Shown here one piece after another: positions 52,241 through 60,111 of a stretch of DNA of 64,000 bases (its first letter is position 1; each line of letters starts with the position of its first letter). The position numbers and the translations under genes are program-made. The stretch is taken from contig JAFPYX010000067.1 in NCBI GenBank assembly GCA_017417585.1, positions 43,567-107,566 on the forward strand. The letters run 5' to 3'. This DNA comes from Victivallales bacterium (GTDB taxonomy: Bacteria; Verrucomicrobiota; Lentisphaeria; Oligosphaerales; Oligosphaeraceae). Below the pieces are notes generated by a model. The model was not told the origin of the DNA. It ran no database searches and worked only from the letters and a program-made list of their open reading frames with translations.

Positions 52241-52633
52241 ATGTTTTGTAAAAAATGCGGTAAGCAAATCGAAGATTCGGCAACTTCTTGTGTTTTTTGT
52301 GGCACTCCTACGATGGGAGACGGCACTCCAGTGGCTGCGCCTGGAATGGTTGCTCAAGCCAATCAAGCCAATGCCGCCCCGGCGAGTTCAAATGCGGGTA
52401 TCTGTGCCTTTTTCGGCGTGATTCTAGGTTTGATTGCTGGCGTGCCGCTTAGCTATTATTTTCAGAATGAAGCTGTTCGCCAGAAGTTTACGTTGGGAGG
52501 ATATCTGAAAAGAATCGTGGATGTGGTGAAGGATGATCAATGCCGAAATCCTGTCATCATCGCCTGTGTTGTCTGTGCGGTCGTTTTCGGGGTGATTGGC
52601 GCGTTGATTGGCAAATCCGGGAAAAAATCCTAA
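52241..52633 (+). CDS. Zinc-ribbon membrane protein, paralogue of the preceding gene
   Basis: About 130 residues from the ATG at 52241. Zinc ribbon MFCKKCGKQIEDSATSCVFC at residues 1-20, a short Ala-rich linker (about 35-55), then two membrane helices (FFGVILGLIAGVPLSYYF and VIIACVVCAVVFGVIGALIG). The C-terminal halves of the two proteins align over their whole length. The 40 bases before the ATG are also similar in both genes (CAATCAxCAACAGAG), so the duplication included the translation start region. Function is unknown; such ribbon-plus-TM proteins may be membrane-bound sensors. Confidence 0.72.
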   Translation: MFCKKCGKQIEDSATSCVFCGTPTMGDGTPVAAPGMVAQANQANAAPASSNAGICAFFGVILGLIAGVPLSYYFQNEAVRQKFTLGGYLKRIVDVVKDDQCRNPVIIACVVCAVVFGVIGALIGKSGKKS

Positions 52634-53341
52634 CTAGTAGGCTGTACAAGATAAAACTAGACAAGAAGGGTCAGTGCCGGAGCAGCTTCCGGATGGGAGG
52701 CGAGGGAGCATACATCGTATGTGACCGAGCGAACGCTGGAAAGTTGTCCGGCAATGGCCATTTTTGTTGGTTTTCAAGTTTTACAGACTACTAAGTAGTC
52801 CGTTAATTTGCTTTTTTCACATTTTTTGGCAATCTACGGGCATCTGCGCCTTGCGGAGAAAATCATGGGCGACAGCCCGCTCATTTCCCCTCAAGCCACA
52901 TCTGCTCCGCCTTTTGCTCAAAACTGGGTAAAAATCAAATTAGCAGCCAACTAGGTGGCTGTTATATTTTCTTGTACCAGTCGAAATGATGGTTAGAACC
53001 CTGGGCGTATTGCACGCATTCCGCTTTTCCTCGGGTCAACTGCATCCTTCTATGATCGTCGTGTGCGGTCGCTGCGGTTTAAGAAAAAGCGAAATATCGG
53101 CATGACTCTGGATTGCATTTAGCAGAATCCATCCGAGACTGGTTTGTGCGGCGGGCTAGGGAATCATTTAGGAATCTCTGCCCGCCTTGATTTTGTTTCA
53201 AGGGGGGCCAATGAGGGCGGGCCGGAATCTTCTCGGCAGTCTTTTCTCGCTAGCGGAAATGTTTATTCGTGAGCATGTTTTGCCTGCATGTCAACGGGGA
53301 TGATGCATTAGAATCCAAGCTCATGTTTCTTGGGATGTGAT
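52634..53341. other. 708-bp gene-free region with several hairpins
   Basis: No convincing gene. Notable: CAGCCA/TGGCTG hairpin with T-rich tail (52944-52970), a 7-bp palindrome GACTACT/AGTAGTC (52786-52800), and GGCGGGC/GCCCGCC around 53150-53186. The sequence does not look like decayed neighbouring genes by eye. Confidence 0.45.
52944..52970 (+). terminator. Hairpin followed by TTATATTTTC
   Basis: CAGCCA (52944-52949), six-base loop, TGGCTG (52956-52961), then a T-rich tail. It lies more than 300 bp from the nearest upstream gene, so it could end a small RNA or an unrecognised transcript. Confidence 0.4.
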
Positions 53342-53950
53342 ATGAGTTATATGCGGAAGTCACAATGGAAGATCATTGGTGGGGGATTGGTATTCCTGGT
53401 ACTGCTTTTAGGGGTGCTGCGGTATGCCATGGAGGAAAAAGTCTTTTTCCGAAAGTTTGAACATGGTGAACTCCTTCAAAGTGGTGACATTGTATTGCTG
53501 GGGAGTCAGACTTGGCGAGGCAGGATAGTCCGAATGACTAATTCTTCGACCTGCTTTGCGCACGTCGCGATGGTCGAACAAACTCCCGAGGGATGTTTTT
53601 TCTTGCATGCGGATCCTGAATTCGGCTGTATTGCCGAAGACATCCAAGATTATTTTGCGAATAACAAATGTTCTGCGTTGATGGTATTGCGTCCCCAGGT
53701 CGAGCCGGATGCGGTGGAACGCGCATTGGCATTTTCACATTCGTGTATCCGGCGTCATCTCCCGTTTAATCAAAAGTTGAAATATGGAGTTGGCAAAGGC
53801 CTCTATTGCACGGAATTCGTGCTGAAGGCATACGAGATGGCGGATGAACCACTATTGACGGAAAATTTGGACGGCAAACTGATTCGTCCCGAGGAGTTGC
53901 TGAAATCAGCGCGGTTGCGTGAAATCGCGACCGTTCGGGCAACTCCCTAA
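53342..53950 (+). CDS. YiiX/YebB-like permuted papain-fold cysteine hydrolase, membrane anchored
   Basis: About 202 residues from the ATG at 53342. One N-terminal helix (WKIIGGGLVFLVLLLGVLRY). The domain at about 35-190 follows the YiiX/NlpC-P60-like circularly permuted order: LLQSGDIVLLGSQTWRGRIV, then His in FAHVAMVEQTPEG, then Cys in KGLYCTEFVLKAYEMA. These give a His-Cys pair typical of the family. Members may cleave amide or lipid-ester bonds; the substrate here is unknown. It stands alone between two long noncoding stretches. Confidence 0.75.
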   Translation: MSYMRKSQWKIIGGGLVFLVLLLGVLRYAMEEKVFFRKFEHGELLQSGDIVLLGSQTWRGRIVRMTNSSTCFAHVAMVEQTPEGCFFLHADPEFGCIAEDIQDYFANNKCSALMVLRPQVEPDAVERALAFSHSCIRRHLPFNQKLKYGVGKGLYCTEFVLKAYEMADEPLLTENLDGKLIRPEELLKSARLREIATVRATP

Positions 53951-54502
53951 CCCTCCAAGCGCTTTGATTTTTCAGCCATCCCGCGAACTGATTTAAGGCA
54001 ACGGTTTTAGGATGTCGTTTCAGGGTTCTATTTTTAGGCGCCAGAATCCTGCGGAACTCATTCCTGCTTCTTTGACTACGGCGTGGCCGGCGAGATAAGG
54101 GACTCATCTCTGGCTCCCTTGTCCTTTCGCAGTGCATCGCGTGAGTCGGGGAATTTCGTCGGATCGCTTTTACGGACATGACATGATTTCATGCCCGAAA
54201 TGGGCGTATCGGGATGCTGCGCCGACAGGCCAATTGCTCGTCAGTTTTCCCAGTTTTCCAGCTTGTAATCTGGGCAAAGATAGTCATATTATTTTTTTGT
54301 GGACTCGAATCAGGGCATTGCGGGAGTTGCGTGTGAGGTTCCCATGGGATGAGGTAGAAGTCTGCCTTTCTCAAATTTGCCGTTCGGCTTGAAACGGGGT
54401 GGTGAAATCAGGGTTAATTCAGGGGAACTTATAGCAACGGTGCCTTTCTCCTCGTCTGGCTAAATTTCAATTATGGCATACCAAAAATAGAGAGACCTGA
54501 AC
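53951..54502. other. 552-bp gene-free region
   Basis: No convincing gene, RNA or strong terminator. Small hairpins only (GAGAT/ATCTC near 54090; GCCC/GGGC near 54195). A small open frame at 54132-54392 has no ribosome-binding site or recognisable composition. Confidence 0.45.
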
Positions 54503-55075
54503 ATGAATCTAAACTTTAATTGTCCTGCCTGCAAGAATCCGTTGACGGTTGACGAATCAGCTGCCAACCAGCAATGCCAGTGCCCGTACTGCAATCATAT
54601 CTTCATTGTACCATCGCCTCCAATTCAGGGAAACCCGCCCATCGCTCCGGTTCCCAATTCGGCGCCGAATTATTCCTTGATCTGTCCTTACTGTGGCGTA
54701 ACGGCTAGTTTTCCCATATATGCGAGAAATCAGAACGTGAGCTGTCCCCAATGCGGCAGAATCATTCCTCAGCAAGGGCAAGGGGGTGGCGTCGTTCAGC
54801 AACCCGTAAGTCCCGCAAACAATGGTCCAATCCAATGCGGACCTTTCTATTTCCCACGGAACAAGCCAGCGGTCTGGGCGTATTATCTTGGAATCGCATC
54901 TCTCGCTTTTTGCCTATTAACCGGCATCCCTGCGCTGATTATGGGAATCATTGGATTAGTTCACGCCAAGAAGCATCCCGAAGGGCGTGGCACAGGCCAT
55001 GCGTTATTCGGCCTCATTATGGGGCTCATAACAATTAGTATCGTGGTGTTGTTTATTTGCCTTAATGCATTTTAG
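54503..55075 (+). CDS. Double zinc-ribbon protein with DUF4190-like two-TM domain
   Basis: A 190-residue protein. First zinc ribbon FNCPACKNPLTVDESAANQQ to CPYCNHIF (residues 5-35), Pro-rich spacer, second ribbon ICPYCGVTASFPIYARNQNV to CPQCGRII (about 60-92). The C-terminal part (about 120-190) has two membrane helices around GIPALIMGIIGLVHAKKH and HALFGLIMGLITISIVVLFI, the layout of DUF4190-type proteins. It follows the same ribbon-plus-membrane plan as the pair at 51400 and 52241 but is not a close paralogue. Function unknown. Confidence 0.78.
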   Translation: MNLNFNCPACKNPLTVDESAANQQCQCPYCNHIFIVPSPPIQGNPPIAPVPNSAPNYSLICPYCGVTASFPIYARNQNVSCPQCGRIIPQQGQGGGVVQQPVSPANNGPIQCGPFYFPRNKPAVWAYYLGIASLAFCLLTGIPALIMGIIGLVHAKKHPEGRGTGHALFGLIMGLITISIVVLFICLNAF

Positions 55076-55492
55076 GCGATAGTTCATTTTAATTTTGCTT
55101 TGTTCTCCATGAAGGCACCTGATTGGGCTTAAGGCTTACGCTGGTTCCTCGCAGGGTGCCTACAGGGGACAAATGGTTAGCAGGAAATAACGGGAATCGC
55201 GGTTCACACTGCAAATAAACTTCAATTCGCCACCCTTGTAGAGGACATGGCCAAAATCATAAGATTTCCCTTCCTCAACATGACTTTCATGACTTTCCAG
55301 GAACGGGCTTGCATTCTCTAAATCCCCGGGTTAAATTTGAAGGGGAGGGAGGTCGGGGGGATAACCCTCCATCCTAATAAGGAAAGGATTGGTTCCCCAG
55401 GAGGGCACCTACAGGGGACAAATGGTTAGCAGGAAACAATCTTCATTCAACGACTTTCATAAGAAATTCCCAATAAAAACTCGGCAATCACC
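55076..55492. other. 417-bp intergenic region with a perfect 27-bp direct repeat
   Basis: Holds the repeat described separately. No coding frame seen. The second repeat copy ends 57 bp before the next ATG and could be regulatory. Confidence 0.5.
55161..55436. repeat. Perfect 27-bp direct repeat, copies 249 bp apart
   Basis: TACAGGGGACAAATGGTTAG plus CAGGAAA at 55161-55187 and again at 55410-55436. Each is preceded by GGGTGCC or GGGCACC. Confidence 0.9.
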
Positions 55493-56863
55493 ATGAAAAA
55501 AAACCTCTTCTATGTCGTGGCGTTCGCCATCGTGTGCCTTCTGGGTTCCTCGATCTTTGCGCAAAATAAGGCGGCCAACTCCCGTCTGCTGAATGCCGTG
55601 GTCTCCAAACCAATGGGCCTCTGCTATGTGGATGTCAATCGCTGTGCGGACATGGTGCAGAAACTTCTCAAGGCGAATCCTGAGTTGCAGAAGGAACTTG
55701 AAGCGAGCTTCATGAACGAGGATTTCTTCAATGCCGTGCGATGCCTGGGGGCGAAGGTGGTGCTTAGCTTTCAGGATTTCTCAGATTTTGATACGGATCA
55801 GTTTGCCGTGGCGGTTCAAGTCGATGAAAAGATTCCCTTAAATACAATGTGGAAAGGGTTCACGCCACTTTTTGACGACCTCCCAGAAGAGTTCAGCATG
55901 CCCGCTAGTGGCGAGAACATCCTGCTTATTGGAGAAGAATCTCAGCGGAAAATGATGGAACAGAACCTTGCACTGGGGCGGCGAGATCCGTCGGTGATGT
56001 ATGAGGAGGGCCTCCCCGATGATGCCATGCTTTATTGTGTGCTGCAGCTGGATACGCTTGGTCGTTCGTTATCTGACGCGATATTTGAATTTGTAGATGT
56101 TCATCCTGCTTTGGCCAAAATAGGCATTCTGCTGGGGGACGCCTTGGCCGTCAACCTCAGTTGGGCTGGCTTTGGCGGCGAGGAGTCCAACGGGAGTTTG
56201 ACATGCAATCTGGCATTCTGCCAAGAAACAAGTGCCGAACAATTCAGTGAGGCGTTGGTGGAGTTCCGTGACTTCCTGAAGCAGGAACTGTGTCAGGAGG
56301 ATGCGGATGATGAGGAGGGAGTCATTCTGGAGGCGAAGGACGAGTATGAATTCACCCAGATGATAATCTCCTTGCTGGACGGTATCTCCGTGGGGGCCAA
56401 TGGAACGCTGGTTCGTTGCGAAATCAACCATATGGAAGGCGGAGTGATTCTGGCTGGCATCCTGTTGCCTGCATTGGCGCAATCACGGGAAAAAGTCCGT
56501 CAGCTCAATTGCGCAAACAATATGAAGCAATGTTTGTTGGGTTTGCTCCTGTATGCCGAGGATCATGATCAAATGCTGCCTCCCGCAGAGGTATCGGATG
56601 AGTTCCTCAAATATTTGTATCCAAGTAGGGAAATCCTTAACTGCCCTGACACTGGGACTCCGTATCGTTATTTCGGGAACGAGAAAATTTCGCATAATTC
56701 GATTGAACATCCATCACAGACCATTCTGATGGTTTGCTGCCAGGGGGAGCATGAGAAGGCAGTGGTAGGTTTTGCGGATGGCCATATCGAATTTATGGAT
56801 AAGGAGTTCCTCCAGGGTATCCTGGATGCCAGCGAATCAGGGGAACTACCGGTGGCACCATAG
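55493..56863 (+). CDS. Secreted protein ending in a DUF1559/pseudopilin-like core
   Basis: A 456-residue protein with a signal peptide (MKKNLFYVVAFAIVCLLGSS, cleavage near FAQ). Residues about 25-310 are an acidic domain I do not recognise. From residue about 320 it carries the pseudopilin-type stretch of PVC bacteria: GILLPALAQSREKVRQLNCA then NNMKQCLLGLLLYAEDHDQM, and later VVGFADGHIEFMDKE, the H-x9-DG-like ending. Normally this stretch follows a prepilin leader at the N-terminus; here it is internal, with no prepilin cleavage site at the protein start. The module may have been reused as a domain. A strong terminator follows. Confidence 0.75.
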   Translation: MKKNLFYVVAFAIVCLLGSSIFAQNKAANSRLLNAVVSKPMGLCYVDVNRCADMVQKLLKANPELQKELEASFMNEDFFNAVRCLGAKVVLSFQDFSDFDTDQFAVAVQVDEKIPLNTMWKGFTPLFDDLPEEFSMPASGENILLIGEESQRKMMEQNLALGRRDPSVMYEEGLPDDAMLYCVLQLDTLGRSLSDAIFEFVDVHPALAKIGILLGDALAVNLSWAGFGGEESNGSLTCNLAFCQETSAEQFSEALVEFRDFLKQELCQEDADDEEGVILEAKDEYEFTQMIISLLDGISVGANGTLVRCEINHMEGGVILAGILLPALAQSREKVRQLNCANNMKQCLLGLLLYAEDHDQMLPPAEVSDEFLKYLYPSREILNCPDTGTPYRYFGNEKISHNSIEHPSQTILMVCCQGEHEKAVVGFADGHIEFMDKEFLQGILDASESGELPVAP

Positions 56864-56889
56864 AAACGATTCCCTGGTTACACGAAATC

Positions 56890-56924
56890 GCCCCGCGCCC
56901 AAGTTTTTGGGCGCGGGGCTTTTT
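56890..56924 (+). terminator. Strong terminator after the pseudopilin-core gene
   Basis: GCCCCGCGCCC (56890-56900) pairs perfectly with GGGCGCGGGGC (56909-56919), then five Ts. Confidence 0.9.
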
Positions 56925-56943
56925 CTTCGAGTGCCAATGGCAA

Positions 56944-57243
56944 TTAACGGTGGCCGTAGCCGCCCATTCCGCCATGGGGACGAGGAGCGCGCGGTTCACG
57001 GGGCTTCGCCTCGTTGACGGTGAGGGTGCGACCATTGTTTTCCTGCCCGTTAAGGGCGGCGATTGCCGCTTCTGCCTCTGAGTCTTCAGGCATTTCCACG
57101 AAACCAAAGCCCTTGCTGCGGCCTGTGTCGTGGTCAGTGATGACTCGGGCGGAGCTGACTTTCCCGAATTGCGAGAAGAGCTGGTTGAGTTCGTCGTCGC
57201 GAACAGAATAGCTCAGGTTGCCGACATACAGATTCTTAGCCAT
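56944..57243 (-). CDS. RRM-type RNA-binding protein
   Basis: A 99-residue protein with one RNA-recognition motif. RNP2 is NLYVGNLSYSV (residues 4-14) and RNP1 is RSKGFGFVEM (about 42-51). The tail is Arg/Pro/Gly-rich (PREPRAPRPHGGMGGYGHR). Such single-RRM proteins are common in cyanobacteria and PVC bacteria, often cold-induced. The leader from the candidate promoter at 57423-57450 is about 170 nt, long enough for RNA-level control (inference). It converges on the strong terminator at 56890. Confidence 0.92.
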   Translation of the reverse strand: MAKNLYVGNLSYSVRDDELNQLFSQFGKVSSARVITDHDTGRSKGFGFVEMPEDSEAEAAIAALNGQENNGRTLTVNEAKPREPRAPRPHGGMGGYGHR

Positions 57244-57546
57244 TGTTTTTCAAAAACAGATGAGGCGTTCCCGGAATTTTGTTGGCTTTCCCCCGAGAGA
57301 TCAGGAAAGGAGCCTCCAGGCTCGTAATGCGGTGGGACGCACCGTTGGGCTTGTACGACGGCAATGCTGAAAATGCACTACGGGTCGGAAAACTTTTCGA
57401 TGAGTCACAAGGACAGGAAATTAAAATATCACCTTGATAGTCATTTGCAAGTCATTGGAAGAAAAATTTTAAAAATATCACAAGTGATTTTAGAGGAATT
57501 ATTTATTCTGGCCTTTCGGTGAATGGGAAAAACTTTGCCATGAAAA
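57244..57546. other. 303-bp region: long leader of the RRM gene
   Basis: Lies between the SUI1 gene and the RRM gene, both minus strand. It holds the candidate RRM promoter and then a 170-nt leader. AT-rich at 57410-57510. Confidence 0.5.
57423..57450 (-). promoter_or_regulatory. Candidate promoter of the RRM gene
   Basis: On the minus strand TTGCAA (57450-57445), 16-bp spacer, TATTTT (57428-57423). The preceding ATGAC makes an 11-mer identical to the one at the HTH-EIIA promoter (5105). Confidence 0.45.
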
Positions 57547-58008
57547 TCAGCAACGGAAACCCTGCCGGGAAAACCAGCTGTGTGCCCGGTCGCGCTGGTC
57601 ACCCTGGATTTGCAGGATGCCGTCCTCGAAACGCGCGCCAGTGCCGAGGGCCTTCTGGATTTGGGAACACAGCGTCATTTGATCCGTCAATTCAAGTGCC
57701 TGAAGGCCATGGACCAACGTCACGGTTTTCCCGCCCTTGCCTTTGCGCTGGATATTGAAGGAGACGCGCGGACCGTGCGGTTGGGCGAGAACGCCATCGC
57801 CGCCGACCGAGAGGGTTTTGCCACCAAAGGCCTCCAAGAGTTTCTGATCTTCTTTGGACAAAGCCGTGCGTTTTTGCTCTTCAGGGGAAGGTGGGGGCGG
57901 CAGAGCAACGGGGTCTTCTTTCGGCAAATCAAGTTTTAACCCGGCGAAGGGGTTGTTCCAGGGGGTGGAATTGTGGGCGGGAGGCTGAAGGTTTTTCTTG
58001 TTTTTCAT
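57547..58008 (-). CDS. SUI1/eIF1-like translation factor (YciH family)
   Basis: A 153-residue protein. The C-terminal SUI1 domain (about residues 80-153) shows GKGGKTVTLVHGLQALELTD, CSQIQKALGTGARFEDGILQ and GDQRDRAHSWFSRQGFRC, a typical end. The N-terminal 60 residues are Pro-rich and charged. Bacterial YciH-type proteins bind the small ribosomal subunit and influence start-site fidelity. It follows the CpXC gene with a 31-bp gap on the same strand. Confidence 0.9.
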   Translation of the reverse strand: MKNKKNLQPPAHNSTPWNNPFAGLKLDLPKEDPVALPPPPSPEEQKRTALSKEDQKLLEAFGGKTLSVGGDGVLAQPHGPRVSFNIQRKGKGGKTVTLVHGLQALELTDQMTLCSQIQKALGTGARFEDGILQIQGDQRDRAHSWFSRQGFRC

Positions 58009-58039
58009 AACTATATTATCATAAGTTAGTTATAACTAT

Positions 58040-58699
58040 TCAGCTATGGGGTTCCAGCAGCATGTCAATGTCCACCCGACAACCAGGGAAACAGTGCTCC
58101 AGTTCTTGTCTCGCCTCCGAATTCGTCTGGAATTCCTTCACGAGGTTTTGGAATTCCGCCATCGGCACTTGGAGGATCCGGACGGGGCGCCCGGTCTTCC
58201 GGTCATAGATCAGGAAAACAATTCGGTCCTCCGCCTGCTGGGTGAAGTCGAAAAGCAGCCGGTGGCGCTGTGGGTTGATGCCTTCGGCACCGCCGTTGAA
58301 AAGCTGAAACTTTGCGTATTCGACAATCCGGTCATCCAGCCCCTGCCGGTGCAGGGCGATCTTCTCGATGAAATCGGGGCGGGTGAAAACAAGCCGCACT
58401 GTGGGGCGCTCCAGCCCTTCGTCCAGGGCTGCTTCGGTAGCGCTTTCGTCAAGGCGCAAGGCCATTGCGGCCTCTTCCTCGGGTGGGAGCGGATGTGGTG
58501 GCTGAACAGCCATGAAGGGCCGCTGGTGGTCCCGGTAGATGAGCTGCACGGGCACATTGAGCATCGCCTGGCATTGAGGGCAGGCAACGCTGTTGAGCGA
58601 ACCCCGGAAGAGTTCCGCCAGGTGTTCCGAGTCCGGAGTGAGGATGGTCACCGGCTCGAAGTCAAAGTGCTTCTTGCAATGCGGACATGCCAATTCCAT
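58040..58699 (-). CDS. CpXC-domain protein
   Basis: About 219 residues from MELACPHCKKHFDFEPVTI (ATG at 58699, 4 bp after the trxA stop). Starts upstream (58717 or 58750) would overlap trxA. The N-terminal zinc-binding CPHC and CPQC pairs (SVACPQCQAMLNVPVQLIYR) define the CpXC domain, which is widespread and of unknown function. The rest has no family I recognise; its C-terminal part (QQAEDRIVFLIYDRKTGRPV) looks like a beta-rich domain. It lies between trxA and the SUI1 gene, probably one transcription unit with trxB-trxA. Confidence 0.75.
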   Translation of the reverse strand: MELACPHCKKHFDFEPVTILTPDSEHLAELFRGSLNSVACPQCQAMLNVPVQLIYRDHQRPFMAVQPPHPLPPEEEAAMALRLDESATEAALDEGLERPTVRLVFTRPDFIEKIALHRQGLDDRIVEYAKFQLFNGGAEGINPQRHRLLFDFTQQAEDRIVFLIYDRKTGRPVRILQVPMAEFQNLVKEFQTNSEARQELEHCFPGCRVDIDMLLEPHS

Positions 58700-58703
58700 A
58701 GGT

Positions 58704-59018
58704 TTATTGAATGGCATCCTTGAGGGTGTCGATGGTCTGCACGCCAACAAACGAGCGCACCTGCGCTCCGTCTTTGAAAATCAGCAGCGTAGGGATGGAC
58801 ATCACGCCGAAACGCGCGGCCAGCTCTGGCTCTTCATCCACATTGACCTTGCCAATGGCGGCGCCGGCGGCGGCCAGTTCGTCCAGGTGTTCATCGATGA
58901 GTTTTCCCTGCATGCGGCAGGGCGCGCACCAGGTTGCCCAGAAGTCGATGATCCAGGTGCCTTGCTTGGTGAGTTGGTCGAAAGTGGAAGCGGTCAAGTC
59001 TACTAGTTTCTGTTCCAT
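58704..59018 (-). CDS. trxA: Thioredoxin
   Basis: A 104-residue thioredoxin. The redox motif is FWATWCAPCRMQ at about residues 26-37, WCAPC in place of the common WCGPC. GVMSIPTLLIFKDGAQVRSF contains the cis-Pro. Length is exactly typical. It begins 2 bp after trxB, so the pair is cotranscribed and forms a working thioredoxin system with NADPH. Confidence 0.96.
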   Translation of the reverse strand: MEQKLVDLTASTFDQLTKQGTWIIDFWATWCAPCRMQGKLIDEHLDELAAAGAAIGKVNVDEEPELAARFGVMSIPTLLIFKDGAQVRSFVGVQTIDTLKDAIQ

Positions 59019-59020
59019 CG

Positions 59021-59968
59021 TTATTTCTGCCCTGGTTGGTTGTCGGTTTCAGAGAGGAAATGTACGGCATCCATGCCGGCCTTGGCGCCCATTCCTGCGG
59101 CGACGATGGCCTGGCGGTAGGTCGGGTCGGCGCAGTCTCCGGCGGCGAAGACGCCCTGCAGGTTGGTCAGGCTTCGCGCGGCATCGCGCAGTTTAATATA
59201 ACCCTGCTCGTCCAGTAAAATGCCAGTGCCTTCCAAAAGTTCGGTGTTGGGGAGCACTCCGACTGCCACGAAGACGCCTGTGCAGGAGACAAGTGTCTCT
59301 TCCGAGCTGGTTGTGGACTGGATGCGAACACCCGCGACGCGGCCGGTTTCAGTGGCCTCCAGCCCCAGGGGGAGGCAGTTCCAGTGGATTCGTATTTTCG
59401 GTTCGGCCAGTACGCGGTCGGCAAGGATCTTGGTGGCGGAGAAGGCCTCGCGGCGATGGATCACATGCACTTCGGAAGCAAAGGCGGTCAATGCCAGTGC
59501 CTCCTCCAGCGCCATGTCGCCGCCGCCGATGACGGCGACGGACTGGTTGCGGAAGAACGCTCCGTCGCAGGTCGCGCAGTAGGAGAGACCTTTGCCCAGG
59601 AATTGTTTCTCGTCGGGAAGTCCCAGGCGATGACGGCTCCCCAGTGCCAGGACAACCGATTCGGCAACCAGTTCGGTGCCGTCGTCCAGGAGAATGCGGT
59701 TGTTATGTGGGGAGAAGGCAAGCTTGGTGGCGGCTTGGAATTTGAGGGTGGTTCCGAAGCGCTGTGCCTGTCTTGCCATTGCGTCTGTAAGGTCGAAGCC
59801 GGTGGTGCCATCCGGAAATCCAGGATAGTTTTCAACGTGGTTGGTCTGGGTAAGCAAGCCGCCAGGCTGCATCCCCGCCAGAATCAACGGCTTGAGTCCG
59901 GCACGGGCCGCATAGATGGCCGCCGCGCAACCGGCGGGGCCGGAACCGAGAATGACTAGACGTTCCAT
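59021..59968 (-). CDS. trxB: Thioredoxin reductase
   Basis: A 315-residue FAD enzyme that reduces thioredoxin with NADPH. The FAD site is LVILGSGPAGCAAAIYAARA, the redox pair is in YCATCDGAFF (CATC), and the NADPH site is SVAVIGGGDMALEEALALTA. GVFAAGDCADPTYRQAIVAA is the late FAD motif. Length matches the family. It heads the trxB-trxA-CpXC-SUI1 series. Its upstream region, shared with the divergent TonB-like gene, holds two hairpin repeats. Confidence 0.97.
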   Translation of the reverse strand: MERLVILGSGPAGCAAAIYAARAGLKPLILAGMQPGGLLTQTNHVENYPGFPDGTTGFDLTDAMARQAQRFGTTLKFQAATKLAFSPHNNRILLDDGTELVAESVVLALGSRHRLGLPDEKQFLGKGLSYCATCDGAFFRNQSVAVIGGGDMALEEALALTAFASEVHVIHRREAFSATKILADRVLAEPKIRIHWNCLPLGLEATETGRVAGVRIQSTTSSEETLVSCTGVFVAVGVLPNTELLEGTGILLDEQGYIKLRDAARSLTNLQGVFAAGDCADPTYRQAIVAAGMGAKAGMDAVHFLSETDNQPGQK

Positions 59969-60005
59969 AAGAGGCTAGAAGGAAGAAGGTCGAGGTGTGC
60001 TGGGG

Positions 60006-60061
60006 TCTGTGCCCGCGCATTCTTGCGCGGGGGTTCTGTGCCCGCGCATTCTTGCGCGGGG
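60006..60061. repeat. Two tandem 29-bp units, each a GC-rich hairpin
   Basis: TCTGTGCCCGCGCATTCTTG begins each unit (60006 and 60035). Each contains CCCGCGC/GCGCGGG with a six-base loop. They lie between trxB and the divergent TonB-like gene. Confidence 0.9.
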
Positions 60062-60111
60062 CTATAGTACTATATCGCACGGATTTTTTCCACAGGTGAG
60101 TTTTTGTTGTT

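Noticed and set aside
54132..54392. 86-codon open frame in the gap before the double zinc-ribbon gene
   Set aside because: No ribosome-binding site and no recognisable sequence features.
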